From contig NZ_CP119422.1 in NCBI RefSeq assembly GCF_030506285.1, positions 6,559,501-6,623,500 of the forward strand: DNA of 64,000 bases, in the 5' to 3' direction. Positions 18,100-27,013 of this stretch are shown piece after piece. The translations under genes were made by a program, and so were the position numbers. The notes under the pieces were generated by a model that saw only the letters and a list, made by a program, of their open reading frames with translations, did not search any database and was not told where the DNA came from. Every line of letters begins with the position of its first letter. The stretch's first letter is position 1. The stretch is from Catalinimonas niigatensis (lineage in GTDB: Bacteria; Bacteroidota; Bacteroidia; Cytophagales; Cyclobacteriaceae).

Positions 18100-18903
18100 A
18101 TGCCGCACCTTCGTGCCAATGGAATCCAGCTGTATTATGAAGAACGGGGTTCCGGTGATCCTTTATTGCTCATCATGGGCATTACGGCACCGGGATCTGT
18201 CTGGGAAAAACATGTTGCCTACTGGGAACAGCACTATCGCTGTATCCTGGTAGACAATCGGGGCGTAGGCTTTTCGGATAAACCCCAGGGGCCTTATACG
18301 ACGGCTCAGATGGCTGATGATCATGCCGAATTGCTCAAAAGTTTAGGGATTTCAAATGCTGGCGTTGTTGGGGTGTCTATGGGCGGTACCATTGCCCAGC
18401 AACTGGCATTGCGTCATCCGGAAATGGTCAAAACGATGGTGCTGATGTGTCCCTGGGCACGCTGTGACCGCAAAGGAGAAGCTATCTTTAAACACATGAT
18501 GCATGCCAAAGCCCATCTGCGTCCGGAAGATTTCTCCAACTTTGTGCAGTTGCTGATCTACCACAAATCCAGCTGGGATCAGGATAATGTGTACGATGAA
18601 CTGATGCAGGCCCAGCAGGATGCAGCACTTGATCCTTTTCCGCAGCCCTTACATGGACTGGAAGGTCAGGCGCATGCCTGCATATCGCATCATGTGCTGG
18701 CTGATCTGCCGAAAATCAAGCAGCCTTGTCTGGTCATTGGCGGTAGGGAAGATATGTTTGTACCTGCATGGATGGTACGAGAAGTGGCTGAAGCTATTCC
18801 TGGAGCTGAATTACACCTTTATGAAGATGCCGGACATGCTTTTCACTGGGAAAAAATAGAGGATTTCAATCCCAGGGTATTGCACTGGCTCAAAGAACAT
18901 TGA
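18100..18903 (+). CDS. alpha/beta hydrolase, possible lactonase
   Basis: A 267-residue alpha/beta-hydrolase with a complete triad: nucleophile Ser93 in GVSMGG (91-96), Asp218 in GGRED and His246 in GHAFHW. The oxyanion region is LIMGITAPGS. The layout resembles 3-oxoadipate enol-lactonases and related small-ester hydrolases, and no signal peptide is present. In this cluster, between two TIM-barrel isomerases and followed by a sugar dehydrogenase, opening a sugar lactone formed by dehydrogenase action is the attractive role. That role is inferred from context only. Confidence 0.85.
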   Translation: MPHLRANGIQLYYEERGSGDPLLLIMGITAPGSVWEKHVAYWEQHYRCILVDNRGVGFSDKPQGPYTTAQMADDHAELLKSLGISNAGVVGVSMGGTIAQQLALRHPEMVKTMVLMCPWARCDRKGEAIFKHMMHAKAHLRPEDFSNFVQLLIYHKSSWDQDNVYDELMQAQQDAALDPFPQPLHGLEGQAHACISHHVLADLPKIKQPCLVIGGREDMFVPAWMVREVAEAIPGAELHLYEDAGHAFHWEKIEDFNPRVLHWLKEH

Positions 18904-18928
18904 CAAAACATTGACTTAACGATTCCTG

Positions 18929-19744
18929 ATGGAAAAAATAAGAATAGGCTGTGAAACCTATACCTGGCAAATGCCGGGCGAACAATACAAAGATAAACTG
19001 GAGCATATCCTGGAAGTGACCTCCCGTGCCGGTTTTGAAAGCATAGAACCCGACACCAGTTTTATGGGACGTTTTGCTGATCCTGTGCTGATGAAGGAGG
19101 CTTTGCAAAAGTACAAATTGGAACTCTCCGTTTTATGTCTGGCAGAGGATTGGCAAAATCCGCAGGAGACAGAAGGTGAAAAAGCCCGTGCCGAGCAGTG
19201 GATTCAGTTTCTGAAACACTTTCCCGATACCATTTTGCTCCTTGTACAAAAGCCCGGCAAAGACCGGAATAATCTGGAGCAACGTCAGCAAAATCTGCTG
19301 AGTTGTGTGAACAACATAGCCAAAAGAGCCACCGATCAGGGAATCACTTGCTCTTACCATCCCAATTCACCGGCAGGCTCGGTATATCGTACCGAAGAAG
19401 ATTATAAAATACTGCTCAACGGTCTGGACCCTAAGGTGATACGCTATACACCGGATGTAGGACATATTGCCAAAGGGGGCATGGACCCACTCAAAATTAT
19501 CCGTCAGTACCGGGAGCTTGTCAATTGTGTGCATTATAAGGATATGTACCAGGATGGCCGATGGGCAGCGATGGGAGAGGGAGCCATAGATTTTGAAGCT
19601 ATCACCAAGGAATTAAAGAATACAGGATTTGAAGGGTGGATCATTGTAGAAGATGAATGTGACGAAGCCATCATCGATCCTGATAATGTAGCCCTGGCAG
19701 ACGGGGTATATATCAAAAATGTGATGAAGCCCTGGCTTTCATGA
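18929..19744 (+). CDS. sugar phosphate isomerase/epimerase-like TIM barrel protein (second copy)
   Basis: A 271-residue xylose-isomerase-like TIM barrel, shorter than and only distantly similar to the one at 17008. Metal ligand candidates are His in CSYHPNSP, Asp/His in TPDVGHIAKGG, His in CVHYKDMY and Glu in IIVEDECDE, matching the E/D-H-x-E arrangement of the hydroxypyruvate-isomerase/tagatose-epimerase group. Cytosolic. It is 25 bp from the hydrolase gene and 36 bp from the dehydrogenase gene. Gene pairs of such TIM barrels with Gfo/Idh dehydrogenases are known from inositol and 3-keto-glycoside catabolism. Confidence 0.82.
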   Translation: MEKIRIGCETYTWQMPGEQYKDKLEHILEVTSRAGFESIEPDTSFMGRFADPVLMKEALQKYKLELSVLCLAEDWQNPQETEGEKARAEQWIQFLKHFPDTILLLVQKPGKDRNNLEQRQQNLLSCVNNIAKRATDQGITCSYHPNSPAGSVYRTEEDYKILLNGLDPKVIRYTPDVGHIAKGGMDPLKIIRQYRELVNCVHYKDMYQDGRWAAMGEGAIDFEAITKELKNTGFEGWIIVEDECDEAIIDPDNVALADGVYIKNVMKPWLS

Positions 19745-19780
19745 AAAAGAATACAATGTGTAAACCTAAACTAGAAAATC

Positions 19781-20938
19781 ATGAGCAATAAGAAAGAACT
19801 CAGAATAGGCTTAATAGGCAGCGGCCTGATGGCCCGTACCCATTCCAATGGCTATAAACAGGTCAGCCAATTCTTTCCCGAACTGACCCATCGTCCGGTA
19901 CTGAAAGTAGTCTGTGCCCGTACAGAAGATAAAGTAAAAAAGTTTGCCGAGCAGTGGGGCTATGAGTCCTATGAAACCGATTGGAAAGCAGTGATTGCCC
20001 GCGATGATATAGATGCTGTTGACATTTGTACGCCCAACGATACTCACTCGCCCATCGCGATTGCCGCGGCTGAAGCAGGCAAGATGGTGCTGTGTGAGAA
20101 ACCTTTGGCCCGTACTGTTGCGGAGGCCAAACCAATGGTAGCCGCAGTAGAAAAAGCTGGCGTGGCCAATACCGTTTGGTACAACTATCGCCGCGTTCCG
20201 GCAGTTACCCTGATCAAACAGATTGTGGATTCAGGCAAACTGGGCAAGATTTTTCATTACCGTTCCAACTTTCTCCAAGACTGGACCATCAGCCCCGATC
20301 TGCCTCAGGGTGGTGATGCGCTATGGCGTCTGGATGTAGATGCTGCTGGCTCCGGGGTGACCGGCGACCTGCTGGCTCACTGCATAGATACTGCGATGTG
20401 GCTCAACGGAGGCATCAAGGATGTATCGGCCATGACAGAAACTTTCATCAAAGAACGGGTACATCAGGGTACTGGAAAAAAACAGAAGGTAGGGATTGAT
20501 GATGCCTGTATCTTCCACTGCCACTTTGATAACGGTTCATTGGGTTTGTTTGAAGCGACCCGCTACGCACGCGGACACAAAGCGCTTTACACCCTGGAGA
20601 TCAACGGAGAACATGCTTCCCTTCGCTGGGATTTGCACGATATGAACCGTCTGGAATTTTTTGACCATGATGATGAAGGAATCGTGCGGGGTTGGCGTTC
20701 CATTCTGGTAACCGATGGCGACCAGCCATATATGGATAGGTGGTGGATTCCCGGAACTTCTATTGGCTATGAGCATACATTTACGCATCAGGTAGCAGAC
20801 TTTCTCAAGAGCCTGGAAACGGGTGAGCCTTGTCTGCCTAATTTTAGAGATGCCCTGGAGACGCAAAAAGTTTGTGAAGCTGTGATAGACTCAGCCAACT
20901 CAAGAAGCTGGAAAGATACCCAGGTAAAGTGGGAGTAG
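19781..20938 (+). CDS. Gfo/Idh/MocA family oxidoreductase
   Basis: A 385-residue NAD(P)-dependent dehydrogenase. The Rossmann motif is [15 protein letters not shown] (about 9-23), the EKP motif is in [10 protein letters not shown], and the His-x-x-x-Asp catalytic pair is in [11 protein letters not shown]. No leader peptide, so cytosolic. It closes the plus-strand catabolic set; a 746-bp gap follows. In this family the enzyme oxidises a secondary alcohol or the anomeric carbon of a sugar or inositol, so the downstream lactonase/isomerase genes would process the product. It is distinct from the minus-strand Gfo/Idh protein at 6420. Confidence 0.9.
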   Translation: MSNKKELRIGLIGSGLMARTHSNGYKQVSQFFPELTHRPVLKVVCARTEDKVKKFAEQWGYESYETDWKAVIARDDIDAVDICTPNDTHSPIAIAAAEAGKMVLCEKPLARTVAEAKPMVAAVEKAGVANTVWYNYRRVPAVTLIKQIVDSGKLGKIFHYRSNFLQDWTISPDLPQGGDALWRLDVDAAGSGVTGDLLAHCIDTAMWLNGGIKDVSAMTETFIKERVHQGTGKKQKVGIDDACIFHCHFDNGSLGLFEATRYARGHKALYTLEINGEHASLRWDLHDMNRLEFFDHDDEGIVRGWRSILVTDGDQPYMDRWWIPGTSIGYEHTFTHQVADFLKSLETGEPCLPNFRDALETQKVCEAVIDSANSRSWKDTQVKWE

Positions 20939-21684
20939 GATGCATTGGATAATATGATGAAGGCAACGTAGAAATATGTTAAGTATGAATATGGCTTGGC
21001 ATATTTCTTTTGCTTTTTTGGGCTAATAAATTTTGTGCAGGCAGATTCATTACACAGAGGGTTAGTAGAAATAAGTAGTTGAGCATAAATGATAAGGTAT
21101 TTTTTTGCTATAAAAGTGCAATAGTTAGCATTTTAGGCCATCCTGGTGAGGTTTGATAAATAAAATTAGCTGGCGTGGCGACGCCCGGAACGGCGTGGGT
21201 CGCTGGTGCTTGAAATGAGTAACCTGACCGGGCTCTGAAGGTATGTTAATGGCCTTCCAATCTCAATAAACTCTTTTGCCCTTTTCTATTTCACACCCAT
21301 CTGTTTATAATGATTACCATCTCAAATTTTTGGCTTTTATATGTGCCAGAATAGTAGTTATTGTAATGGATATATGAGCAATTTTTTTACCTCACAACAT
21401 AATAATACAGCACAGTACAGGATGACGCCACGGCAAAAATTGCCTTTATTTTTATTTTAAAATCAACTTTAAAATGAAAGTTTGTTTTCATGATCTCTCA
21501 AAAATTATAGCATTTGTATTTATTAACTCCAATAAGAAGCCCTATTAATAATATTTACGTCAGATGACTTTCTTTTAAAAAGAGCAGAGAAAACACCTTC
21601 GTTACTTAATATGCACTTTACATACTTCATTCAATATCCCTGTTGTGGTTTTTATTCAAGTTGACTTAATAATACGTTCCTGAA
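20939..21684. other. long non-coding gap before the first ECF sigma gene
   Basis: A 746-bp AT-rich stretch without a supported gene. A compact GC-rich island at about 21169-21235 stands out; it can fold into GCGACGCC/GGC-GTG-GGTCGC around the loop CGGAAC, and is followed by GAAGG...CCTTC at about 21237-21257. The 3' 250 bp should hold the sigma gene promoter. No tRNA, riboswitch or transposase remnant was recognised. Confidence 0.5.
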
Positions 21685-22323
21685 ATGAAAGAACAAGTAT
21701 CAAGTACTACTGAAGAATACTTATGGTTATTATTTAGAGAGGGCAGTGAAAATGCATTCGACCTGATCTATGGAAAAATGTTTCCTGTATTGTTCAATTA
21801 TGGGTACCGCTTGTGTCAGGATGAGGAACAAGTGAAAGACTGCATTCAAAATATTTTTGTGGAAATATGGCAGAAACGTGATCAGGTAAAAGAAGTGCAC
21901 TCTCTTAAGCATTACTTTCTAAAGATCATGAGAAGGAAAATTTTCAAAGAACTGGGTAAAAGAAATGATTCTGCTAAATCAGATTTTATCAATCTTGTAA
22001 AGAAGGAAGAATATCCTCTGGATTCTTCTTTTCCTGGTATGCATGATTTGGACTATAGTGCTTCTTCGGTAAACTCAAACAGAGTAATGGAATTCGTAGG
22101 GAAATTGTCAGATAGAAAAAAGGAAGCAATCCTCCTGAAATTTTATGAGAACCTTACTTATACTGAGATAAGTGAAGTGATGGGGTTAAGAGACCCAAAA
22201 TATGCCCGCCAACTGGTTTACCGCTCGTTGGATGAATTGAGAAAGAATTTGGTACAAGTGCATAACGTCAGTCTGGCGAGCCACACGTTGTTTGTTTTTC
22301 TCCTGCTCTGCTTAATGACATAG
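21685..22323 (+). CDS. ECF-type RNA polymerase sigma-70 factor
   Basis: A 212-residue sigma-70 family factor. Region 2 is at about 10-75 (ENAFDLIYGKMFPVLFNYGY, then DEEQVKDCIQNIFVEIW) and region 4 at about 130-185 (LSDRKKEAILLKFYENLTYTEIS). Unlike most, it ends in a hydrophobic segment (SHTLFVFLLLCLMT). No anti-sigma gene lies next to it; instead a cytochrome c-type propeller protein and a DUF1080 lipoprotein follow. The neighbouring sigma gene at 26318 has the full FecR partner set, so this may be a second input to the same locus. Confidence 0.88.
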   Translation: MKEQVSSTTEEYLWLLFREGSENAFDLIYGKMFPVLFNYGYRLCQDEEQVKDCIQNIFVEIWQKRDQVKEVHSLKHYFLKIMRRKIFKELGKRNDSAKSDFINLVKKEEYPLDSSFPGMHDLDYSASSVNSNRVMEFVGKLSDRKKEAILLKFYENLTYTEISEVMGLRDPKYARQLVYRSLDELRKNLVQVHNVSLASHTLFVFLLLCLMT

Positions 22324-22564
22324 ATAGATGCTGATTTCTTAGAATATGGGTTTCATGATAATCGTCCGGTTTTTTTATAAAAATATTAACATTAATGCGT
22401 AAAGCTTGTGTGGAATGAAAAAGTGAAAAATATTTACAGTGCTTTGAGGGTATTTAGCCTATAACGGCCTACTTACTATTAAATACCATATGCAGGAAAA
22501 AAGCTACAGAAACTTTAGTTTTCCTGTCAAGACGCATTAAAATAAAATCAAATAACAAATCATC

Positions 22565-25276
22565 ATGTATAGAAAATTTACCTCCATGAAGCTGTTGCTT
22601 GCCATCTCGGTTTTAATCCTGATGGGTACATCCTACAGCAGTATCAATACCCAAAAACCTGCGCATGAAAAAGAGGAAAATCCTAAAATTGATAAACTGA
22701 AATTACAGGATGGCTTTCATGCAGAACACTTATATAGCCCATCTGAAAATGAAGAAGGCTCATGGGTAGGTATGACCTTTGACGATCAGGGCAGGCTTAT
22801 TACTTCCGATCAGTACGGCTTCCTGTACCGTATGGAAGTGGCGCCTATCGGCTCCGATTCTCTTACTCCCAAGATTGAAAAGCTGAGGATACAAACCAAA
22901 GATCCGGTAGCTGATTCTGTGATCCAGATGGGCTATGCTCAGGGATTGCTTTGGGCATTCAACAGTCTGTATGTGATGGTCAATCATGAGAGTGATGAGA
23001 AGTTTGATAAGAACAGTGGCCTTTACCGTCTGCAGGACACTGACGGAGATGATCAGTTTGACAAGATCAGTTTGCTCAAAGAACTGGGAGGAGAGCCAGG
23101 AGAGCATGGACCGCATAGTATTGTACTTTCTCCCGATAAGCAGTCACTGTATGTGGTTGCCGGTAACCATACTGATGTGCCTAAAATGGATGCTTACCGC
23201 TTGCCTCCGGTCTGGGACTACGATAATCTTTTTCCTGAAATCAAAGACCCGCGTGGTCATGCCAATGATCGTGAAGCACCCGGTGGGTGGATTGCAAAGA
23301 TAGATCCGCAGGGTGAGCATTGGGAACTGATCAGTGCCGGATACCGCAATCCTTTTGACCTGGCTTTCAATGAAGCAGGTGATTTGTTTACCTATGATTC
23401 AGACATGGAATGGGATTTTGGAATGCCCTGGTACCGCCCTACCCGCATTTGTCATGTGACCAGCGGCAGCGAATATGGCTGGCGTACCGGTAACGGTAAA
23501 TGGCTGCCTGCTTATCCTGATAATTTACCTGCCCTGCTTAACATCGGGCAGGGATCACCTACCAACCTGGTATATGGCGGCAAAAGCCATTTTCCTGACA
23601 AATACCGCAAGGCAATGTATGCCTTTGACTGGAGTTTTGGAATCATCTATTCCATTAATCTACAGCCTGAAGGCGCTTCTTATCATGCCGAAGCGGAAGA
23701 GTTTATCTCAGGTTCGCCCTTGCCCTTAACCGATGGAGTGATCGGCCCGGATGGTGCGCTGTACTTTCTTACAGGCGGACGTAGATTGGAGTCAGACCTT
23801 TACCGGATATATCATGACGATTACAACAGTAACTTTATTGCTGAGATGCCTGCTGCTACCGGAAAAACAGAAGAGCAAAAAATCAGGGAGCAACTGGAGC
23901 AGTATCATACCGGAAAGAAAGCAGGAGCTATTGATTTTGCCTGGCCTTATCTAAATCATGAGGACCGTTTTATCCGTTATGCTGCCCGTATCGCAGTAGA
24001 ACATCAGCCTCTAAACCAATGGAAAGACCGGGCTTTGAATGAAAAAGACCCTCAAATTAAAACCCAGGCCATCATCGCGTTGGCACGTCATGGTAAGAAA
24101 TCTCTGAATAGCCCTATGCTTAAGTCTCTAATGGGCATTGATTATGGCCAACTAGCCGATGCGGAAAAGGTAGATCTTCTGCGTGCTTTTGAACTCGTGC
24201 TTTTCAGGCAGGGAACGCCCAATGCCGATGTAAAGGCAAAACTCATCGCCTATCTTGATGCACATTATCCTGCGGAAGACAATACCATCAATAGATCACT
24301 AAGCAAGCTTATGGTAGCACTGGATGCGCCTCAGGTTGTATCCAAGACACTGGCCATTCTGGAAAATGCAGAAGATGATGATCAGTCAGGAGGAGAAACG
24401 GTCACCGCCTCTTCTGATTTGATCCTCCGCAATCCTCAATACGGGCTGGATATTGCCGGAATGCTGGCCAAAGTACCTCCTGCCCAGCAAACATATTATG
24501 CCACCGTACTGAGTGAAGCCAAAGCAGGCTGGACACCTGAGCTACGTGAAGAATACTTTAAGTGGTATTATGATGCTTTTAACTACAAAGGAGGTAGAAG
24601 TTATATCGGATTTGTGGATAAAGCACGTCAGGCAGCCTTGAGCCATGTGCCAAAAGATAAACACGATTACTACAATACCCTCTCTGGAGACTCCCTGCTG
24701 AGCAGCAATGGAAATGACCTGGCTGATGTACCCCAGCCAGAAGGCCCGGGAAGAAAGTGGACCGTAGAAGAAGCGCTGCCTTTCATGGATAGCCTGAGTG
24801 CTCAGAATCTTGAGCGGGGTAAATCTCTTTTTGCGGCTACTTTATGTTTGTCATGTCATACCATGAAAGGTGAAGGAGGCGCAGTTGGCCCTGATCTGAC
24901 TCAGCTTGGCAATCGTTTTACGCCTAAAGACATACTGGAAGCGACGATTGAGCCTAATGAAGTGATCTCTGATCAATATGCAGCCACTGTATTTTCTATG
25001 AAAGATGGAAAATCAATATTGGGCAGGCTGACCAATGAAGATGAAAACAATTATTATATTTCTCAAAACCCTTTTGCACCGCAAAACCTGAGGGAAATTC
25101 CTAAAAGCGAAGTGGTAAGTACCAAAACTTCAGAGGTTTCCGTGATGCTGCCTGGCCTGGTCAACAGGTTAAATCCTGAAGAACTCAAAGATCTGATGGC
25201 TTACCTGATCTCTGCGGGCAATGAAAACCATGAAGTGTACAAGGCATCAGAAAAGTCTGATAATGGTAAGGAATAA
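22565..25276 (+). CDS. PVC-type heme-binding propeller/HEAT/cytochrome c protein
   Basis: A 903-residue exported protein with the architecture known mainly from Planctomycetes and Verrucomicrobia. An N-terminal signal segment (MKLLLAISVLILMG) is followed by a beta-propeller similar to PQQ-independent sugar dehydrogenases at about 45-425. HEAT-like repeats lie at about 440-640 (RFIRYAARIAVEHQPL), and a C-terminal c-type cytochrome domain at about 750-890 has the heme site CLSCH at 761-765. A distal Met ligand is likely in the segment after GAVGPDLTQLGNRF. It probably oxidises a carbohydrate or alcohol in the periplasm and passes electrons to the respiratory chain. The start may be the second methionine, eight codons in. 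Confidence 0.88.
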   Translation: MYRKFTSMKLLLAISVLILMGTSYSSINTQKPAHEKEENPKIDKLKLQDGFHAEHLYSPSENEEGSWVGMTFDDQGRLITSDQYGFLYRMEVAPIGSDSLTPKIEKLRIQTKDPVADSVIQMGYAQGLLWAFNSLYVMVNHESDEKFDKNSGLYRLQDTDGDDQFDKISLLKELGGEPGEHGPHSIVLSPDKQSLYVVAGNHTDVPKMDAYRLPPVWDYDNLFPEIKDPRGHANDREAPGGWIAKIDPQGEHWELISAGYRNPFDLAFNEAGDLFTYDSDMEWDFGMPWYRPTRICHVTSGSEYGWRTGNGKWLPAYPDNLPALLNIGQGSPTNLVYGGKSHFPDKYRKAMYAFDWSFGIIYSINLQPEGASYHAEAEEFISGSPLPLTDGVIGPDGALYFLTGGRRLESDLYRIYHDDYNSNFIAEMPAATGKTEEQKIREQLEQYHTGKKAGAIDFAWPYLNHEDRFIRYAARIAVEHQPLNQWKDRALNEKDPQIKTQAIIALARHGKKSLNSPMLKSLMGIDYGQLADAEKVDLLRAFELVLFRQGTPNADVKAKLIAYLDAHYPAEDNTINRSLSKLMVALDAPQVVSKTLAILENAEDDDQSGGETVTASSDLILRNPQYGLDIAGMLAKVPPAQQTYYATVLSEAKAGWTPELREEYFKWYYDAFNYKGGRSYIGFVDKARQAALSHVPKDKHDYYNTLSGDSLLSSNGNDLADVPQPEGPGRKWTVEEALPFMDSLSAQNLERGKSLFAATLCLSCHTMKGEGGAVGPDLTQLGNRFTPKDILEATIEPNEVISDQYAATVFSMKDGKSILGRLTNEDENNYYISQNPFAPQNLREIPKSEVVSTKTSEVSVMLPGLVNRLNPEELKDLMAYLISAGNENHEVYKASEKSDNGKE

Positions 25277-25323
25277 AACCCTTGTGCTTGCCGGATTTTA
25301 AGATTTCATACGAGTGCAGTTTT

Positions 25324-25365
25324 AGATCTTCCCGACCTGATTTTCTCAGGAAGGGAAGATCTTTA
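25324..25365 (+). terminator. rho-independent terminator-like hairpin after the cytochrome gene
   Basis: AGATCTTCCC at 25324-25333 pairs perfectly with GGGAAGATCT at 25353-25362, and a nested perfect stem CCTGA/TCAGG sits inside. A short T-run follows. It lies about 50 bp after the stop codon and would limit readthrough into the DUF1080 gene. Confidence 0.75.
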
Positions 25366-25380
25366 ATAAGAAAATATCAG

Positions 25381-25397
25381 ACCGGAATACTTCCGGT
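25381..25397 (+). promoter_or_regulatory. short perfect hairpin upstream of DUF1080 gene
   Basis: ACCGGAA-TAC-TTCCGGT is a seven-base-pair perfect inverted repeat starting 16 bp after the preceding terminator stem and ending 38 bp before the DUF1080 ATG. Its place suggests a 5' leader structure or an operator rather than a second terminator. Confidence 0.35.
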
Positions 25398-25435
25398 TTG
25401 AACGAGGATAAACGAATTGATTAACAAGCTTGAAC

Positions 25436-26233
25436 ATGGTAACAAAAAGCAGTTTTAAAATAATCCAGTGGGCCATCGTACTTTTTACCTGGGTAATGAG
25501 CAGTTGTAATGCACAGAGCACAAATAAACAACAAGAAACTAATCCCTCCGATGAAGAGGGTTTTATAGAAATATTTGATGGTGAAACCCTGGAGGGCTGG
25601 GAAGGAGACCCCAACTACTGGAGGGTAGAAAATGGCAATCTGGTAGGTGAGATTACCCCGGATAAACCTCTGGAGACTAATTCTTTTATTATCTGGCGTG
25701 GAGGAGAGCCAGCAGACTTTGAGCTGAAAACAGAATTCCGCATCAGCGAAAAAGGGAACAGTGGCATCAACTATCGTAGTGAACAACTGGATACCATTCC
25801 TTATGCCTTAAGAGGATATCAGGCCGATATAGATGGCATGAACCGCTATACCGGACAGAATTATGAAGAGCGAAAGCGTACCACCCTGGCCTATCGCGGT
25901 CAGAAAACGGCGATCAATACCCAGGATAATCCAGAAGAAGCGGGTTCATTAAGAGCCAATGTAAAAAATAATGCCTGGAGCCATATGGAAGTGACCGAAT
26001 CACTGGGAGACACAGAGGCACTGAAGGCTAAAATTAAGAGTGAAGGTTGGAATGAATGTCATTTAATCATTAAGGGCAACCGCCTGCAGCACTATATCAA
26101 TGGTGTACTGATGAGCGATGTCACCGATAACGACACTGTAAACCGGAAAATGAGTGGCCTATTGGGTGTGCAGGTACATGTAGGCCCACCCATGATGGTA
26201 GAATACAGAAATATACGACTGAAAGAATTGTAA
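25436..26233 (+). CDS. DUF1080 lipoprotein, 3-keto-disaccharide hydrolase family
   Basis: A lipoprotein of the DUF1080 family (Pfam 3-keto-disaccharide hydrolase), a concanavalin-like beta-sandwich. A lipobox at VMSSC (Cys24) anchors it to a membrane. The family opening is FIEIFDGETLEGWEGD (about 41-56), and GNSGINYRSEQ and GYQADIDGMNRYTGQNYEER are the conserved substrate-face segments. I use the ATG at 25436 rather than the TTG six bases upstream. Characterised relatives cleave glycosides oxidised at C3. Together with the cytochrome/propeller protein upstream this suggests periplasmic oxidation then cleavage of a glycan. Confidence 0.9.
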   Translation: MVTKSSFKIIQWAIVLFTWVMSSCNAQSTNKQQETNPSDEEGFIEIFDGETLEGWEGDPNYWRVENGNLVGEITPDKPLETNSFIIWRGGEPADFELKTEFRISEKGNSGINYRSEQLDTIPYALRGYQADIDGMNRYTGQNYEERKRTTLAYRGQKTAINTQDNPEEAGSLRANVKNNAWSHMEVTESLGDTEALKAKIKSEGWNECHLIIKGNRLQHYINGVLMSDVTDNDTVNRKMSGLLGVQVHVGPPMMVEYRNIRLKEL

Positions 26234-26234
26234 G

Positions 26235-26312
26235 AAGCGGGAAGCTGTGAGGTGGAAGATAGAAACATTTCATCCTTTCAACTTCAGGCTTCCAACTTCC
26301 ATCCTGATCCTT
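26235..26312. repeat. GGAAG/CTTCC-rich intergenic repeat between DUF1080 and sigma genes
   Basis: The 78 bp between the DUF1080 stop and the sigma ATG are rich in GGAAG-type words on the left and CTTCC-type words on the right (GGAAGCTGTGAGGTGGAAG, then GGCTTCCAACTTCC), giving an imperfect inverted repeat. The same word style occurs at 5524-5600, around 27115-27150 and at 58038-58092. It appears to be a degenerate member of the same dispersed element. Confidence 0.45.
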
Positions 26313-26317
26313 TTCCC

Positions 26318-27013
26318 ATGAATGAAAAACAAGTAGATTTTCGGCACTATGGTGAACGAATAGAAGGAGAGGGGAATATCAAACCGCCCAGGCTCCCGGA
26401 TAACTACAGCAGACAATCCGAGGCTGCCATCTGGAAAGCTTTCAGAAATGGTGAGGAGGACGCTTTGGTATACATTTATGAAGAGTATGCGAATAAGATG
26501 TATCGCTATGGCTGCCAGTTTAGCCCAAAAAGAGAACTGGTGAGCGACAGTATACAGGAGTTATTTACCGAGATCATCAGCAATAGGCATAAGCTGGGCG
26601 ACACTTCCTCAATCAAATTTTACCTCTTTAAATCCCTGCGCAGGAAAATATTTCGTGCATTAAAGAAGGAAAAAATCTTTATAAGCGTAGACGAGGCAAT
26701 GAAGCATGCGGATTTTAATATCCTGGAAGATTCAAGCCTCAAGTTTATGTACCAGGAATTTAGCGATCAGCAGAAAGTCATTATCGCTGCTGAGTGTAAT
26801 AAATTGCCTGCCAAACAAAAGGAGGCGCTTCTGCTCTACTTCTATGAAGGGATGAGTTATAAGGAAATTGCCGAAACCATAGGCATGAGTCGTACCAAAT
26901 CTGCCCGTGCCCTCATCTACCGTGCTATTGATTCTATGTCCAAATTCCTGCAACCTTATAAGGATGTGCTTTATCCTTTGTGGCCGTTTCTGATTGCCAG
27001 CGCTCTTGTATAA
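26318..27013 (+). CDS. ECF-type RNA polymerase sigma-70 factor (SusCD-linked)
   Basis: A sigma-70 family factor of 231 residues from the ATG at 26318. The frame is open to 26252, but those codons come from an intergenic repeat, so I reject the longer start. Region 2 spans about 40-110 (GEEDALVYIYEEYANKMYRYG, here quoted as GEEDALVYIYEEYANKMYRY) and region 4 about 155-205 (LPAKQKEALLLYFYEGMSYK). The C-terminus is hydrophobic (LYPLWPFLIASALV), like that of the factor at 21685. The downstream FecR, STN-SusC and SusD genes make this a cell-surface signalling sigma factor for that uptake system. Confidence 0.9.
   Translation: MNEKQVDFRHYGERIEGEGNIKPPRLPDNYSRQSEAAIWKAFRNGEEDALVYIYEEYANKMYRYGCQFSPKRELVSDSIQELFTEIISNRHKLGDTSSIKFYLFKSLRRKIFRALKKEKIFISVDEAMKHADFNILEDSSLKFMYQEFSDQQKVIIAAECNKLPAKQKEALLLYFYEGMSYKEIAETIGMSRTKSARALIYRAIDSMSKFLQPYKDVLYPLWPFLIASALV

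Noticed and set aside
21140-21260. tRNA or riboswitch in the GC-rich island
   Set aside because: No cloverleaf, no T-loop motif and no recognised riboswitch core; kept only as an unexplained structure.
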